A stretch of 64,000 nt of DNA from Citrus sinensis. Taxonomy: Eukaryota; Streptophyta; Magnoliopsida; Sapindales; Rutaceae. Where the stretch lies: contig NC_068558.1 of NCBI RefSeq assembly GCF_022201045.2, forward strand, positions 45,473,001 to 45,537,000. Direction: 5' to 3'. Positions within the stretch are counted from its first letter, which is position 1. Each line of letters begins with the position of its first letter. Shown one piece after another: positions 61,271 to 64,000 of this stretch. The notes beneath the pieces were generated by a model. That model had not been told where the DNA came from, made no database searches, and worked only from the letters and a program-made list of their open reading frames with translations. A program made the position numbers and the translations under genes.

Positions 61271-62169
61271 ATTTTTCAATTATTAATTGCTTTAGTTAAT
61301 TAAAAATTCACGGGCTTGAGCTTTTGATTGATGAAAAATTGCATACTTCAACTACCAAGGTAAAGTTGATGAATTACTGTCTAACAAATTACATTGCTGC
61401 AGTGTAAGTCATTAATTTTTATAAAATACAACAAAGTGTGGTTATAGAATTACAAATTTTTATAAAAATCTTTTTTACTAATTGATATAGCATAAATTCA
61501 CTAGTTGAGTGAAAATACAAAATAATTAAAATTAATTATGTGGGTTAAAAAAAATTTAACCAATCAATTGAATTATATCACATTAGTTTGTACAATTTAT
61601 AATTTTATCTTAACTCTTAAAATTTTAAAAAGTATTAATAAGAGTAAGGCAATTGCAGTGGTGATCCGGGCTTCAAGTTGCCGGTTTCATTTGAATGGAT
61701 GGTATCTGGTTACGGGGATGAGGATCAAGAGGTTCATTGAGCTTGTCCACATTTCTCGATTGACGGGTTCCATCACCAAGTACTGCAAATGCATGGGCTT
61801 TTATTGACCATTTTGTTACTTGCACTCAAGAATATTTTGCATCAGCCCCATAAATTCGTTGTCTCTTTGCCTCAGTTTGTGGGCATGTAATGGGTTAATA
61901 TAAAGCTTGTTCCAATGTAGCGGGAGGTTAGTTCCATTGATTCACCTAGCGGCTAGCGGCAGAGCAAAACGTGGTTTTTTATTTTTTATTTTTTCCCTTA
62001 CTATGTGATATATACCTAATAAATAAAGTATAATGAGGTTCACTTTCTAGTTATTCGATGCTCGTGTCATGTGTTTGAAACTCGCCATTAGTATCAGCAC
62101 TCTGAACCCGTGACCAGTCCTTGACCCTTTGGTCCGAAAGTAGGACCAGCTTTACTCGGAGTACTTATT
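61271..62169. other. intergenic DNA
   Basis: A less AT-rich patch near 61650-61805 is open on both strands but matches no family I recognise. Confidence 0.4.
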
Positions 62170-62718
62170 TCATGTTTGTGTGGATTTTTGCATTTTTTTT
62201 AGATTTTTTTTTAAATAAAAAGAGGGCTCTGAAAGAGAAGAGCTAGAGGGCACAAAATGGGGGTATGCCACCCCATACATATCCGAATACAAAATAGAGC
62301 TTAAACCTAAAGGGACAGAATGAAGAAAATGCACTCCAACAGACAAACTCAAAGCATGCGTAGCAAGGAAATCAGTCGTCGAATTTGCTTCGCGATAGAT
62401 GTGATCAATTTGAATTCCCCAATCCCTCCTTATGAGTTCCCTAATCATCTCGATTATATTCAAAAATTTGTTGACATTAGCATTATTCTCCTTTATAAGA
62501 TGCACCACACTATAATTATCTATTCCAACTTGGATACGTCTATAGCCAAGGTCCCATACCATTCTTAACCCATGCAAGACATCCCAAAGTTCAGCCTTTA
62601 TAACCGAACATACTCCAAGATTTGCGCTGAAACCATGAAGAAATTTACCATGGCAGTCCCGCAACAGACCACCTGCATTGTTTTTAGAATTTTGAGATGA
62701 AAGTATATCACTATTCAT
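62170..62718 (-). pseudogene. LINE-type RNase H domain relic
   Basis: A 182-aa frame holds an RNase H-like (RVT_3) domain of plant non-LTR elements: NNAGGLLRDCHGKFLHGFS, then the catalytic-Glu region IKAELWDVLHGL, the Asp in VGIDNYSVV and the terminal HIYREANSTTDFLATHA. An SD near the start may be the first catalytic Asp. No reverse transcriptase is seen upstream (above 62718), so it is a 3' remnant. Plants also keep such domains as single-domain genes, so a domesticated gene cannot be fully excluded. Confidence 0.75.
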
Positions 62719-63391
62719 TAATATCTGTCACATAGTTCTTCAATTAGTAATGTTATAAGATATGCTGAATGCTGGATAACAATTTTGGGGCACATGCTAC
62801 ATAGTAAAATTTTGCATTTACGTATTGGGAATTTTGGGTACACATGAACATAATAAACAATGTTTGATTATTTTCATATGTTGCTTTCTTTCTAGCACAA
62901 ATGGAAAATATGCGCTATCTATCTATCACGTCATCGGACTCTACCAAGTTATCGTCAAATATCTACCCTCAATATAGACGAAATCTCCATCACTTACAAA
63001 TAGATTTTTTAATCTATGTATCTTAATCTTACAAATAAATATTTGCCATATAAAATGAGTCCTCCCTGAAGACTTCAATTTAATTTCTTCCTAATGGATA
63101 GACGAATCTTTATCAAGAGTTCAAATTGAATACTGATCTAATTAAACCCGTCTTTTAAAATTTTTGGAATATCTATTTGGTCATTTAACTCCTGAAACAA
63201 TGCGCATAAACATCCCCATCCAAATCGAAATAAGAAGAAAGATTTAATTAATGAATTCTGTTAACCCTTAATTGATGAATTAGTTAATAAAGGCAAAGCG
63301 CTTGTTACTGTTAAGGCCGTAACTGTAAGAGGATATGGATTCAATAACTGTTGTAACGAAGCAGGACGTTAAACAGTGTCAGCTTTTGCTT
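62719..63391. other. upstream region of the GH9 gene
   Basis: AT-rich; no other feature seen before the TATA box. Confidence 0.5.

Positions 63392-64000
<609 letters not shown>

Noticed and set aside
61538-61807. 89-codon frame in a less AT-rich patch
   Set aside because: No motif recognised on either strand; kept only as a note in the spacer entry.

Overview
This is nuclear DNA from a flowering plant, a woody eudicot. GT-AG introns, multi-domain cell-wall enzymes, very AT-rich intergenic DNA and dense MITE content all point that way. Gene content and protein style look like Citrus, but that is recognition from memory, not proof. No bacterial features or CRISPR arrays were seen.

Left third (0.6-21.3 kb): four pectin methylesterase (PME) genes with N-terminal inhibitor (PMEI) domains lie in tandem on the minus strand. 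Each has two exons with an identically placed phase-1 intron and a 695-bp second exon. Three read through as 564-567 aa proteins. The second carries a 2-nt frameshift in the PMEI part of exon 1. Each gene drags along a related upstream non-coding block, so the duplication unit was larger than the gene. Copies 3 and 4 share a nearly identical 245-bp patch in exon 2, which suggests gene conversion.

Middle (21.7-31.5 kb): mostly transposon relics. They include a TIR element, an old GA-rich repeat split by a 925-bp hAT-type element with a clean 8-bp target duplication, and a 525-bp solo LTR. There is also a 3' fragment of an alanine-glyoxylate aminotransferase 2 gene and a first-exon fragment of Mediator subunit 14.

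Centre (32.6-36.1 kb): a three-exon soluble epoxide hydrolase gene (316 aa, plus strand) is followed by a broken duplicate of its last exon. Its 5' leader is repeated perfectly in inverted orientation 1.6 kb upstream, and its immediate upstream DNA is transposon-derived.

36.2-47.6 kb: a 5.8-kb PIF/Harbinger transposon has TAA target duplications, a three-exon DDE transposase and a Myb/SANT-like partner, all with open frames. An 869-bp non-autonomous derivative with the same ends sits 4.7 kb away.

Right third (48-64 kb): a fifth, more distant PME (plus strand, three exons, 569 aa) has a Mutator-type MITE in its promoter. After it comes a 3.2-kb Harbinger-like element whose TTA repeat core holds a degenerate pararetrovirus-like fragment. 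Further on are several MITEs, a GC-rich fold-back, a LINE RNase H relic, and the first exons of a GH9 endo-1,4-beta-glucanase cut by the window end. The intact genes mostly act on pectin and cellulose. I found no convincing new multi-gene system; the most notable points are the nested transposon/pararetrovirus structure, the inverted leader repeat, and the evolution of the PME array.
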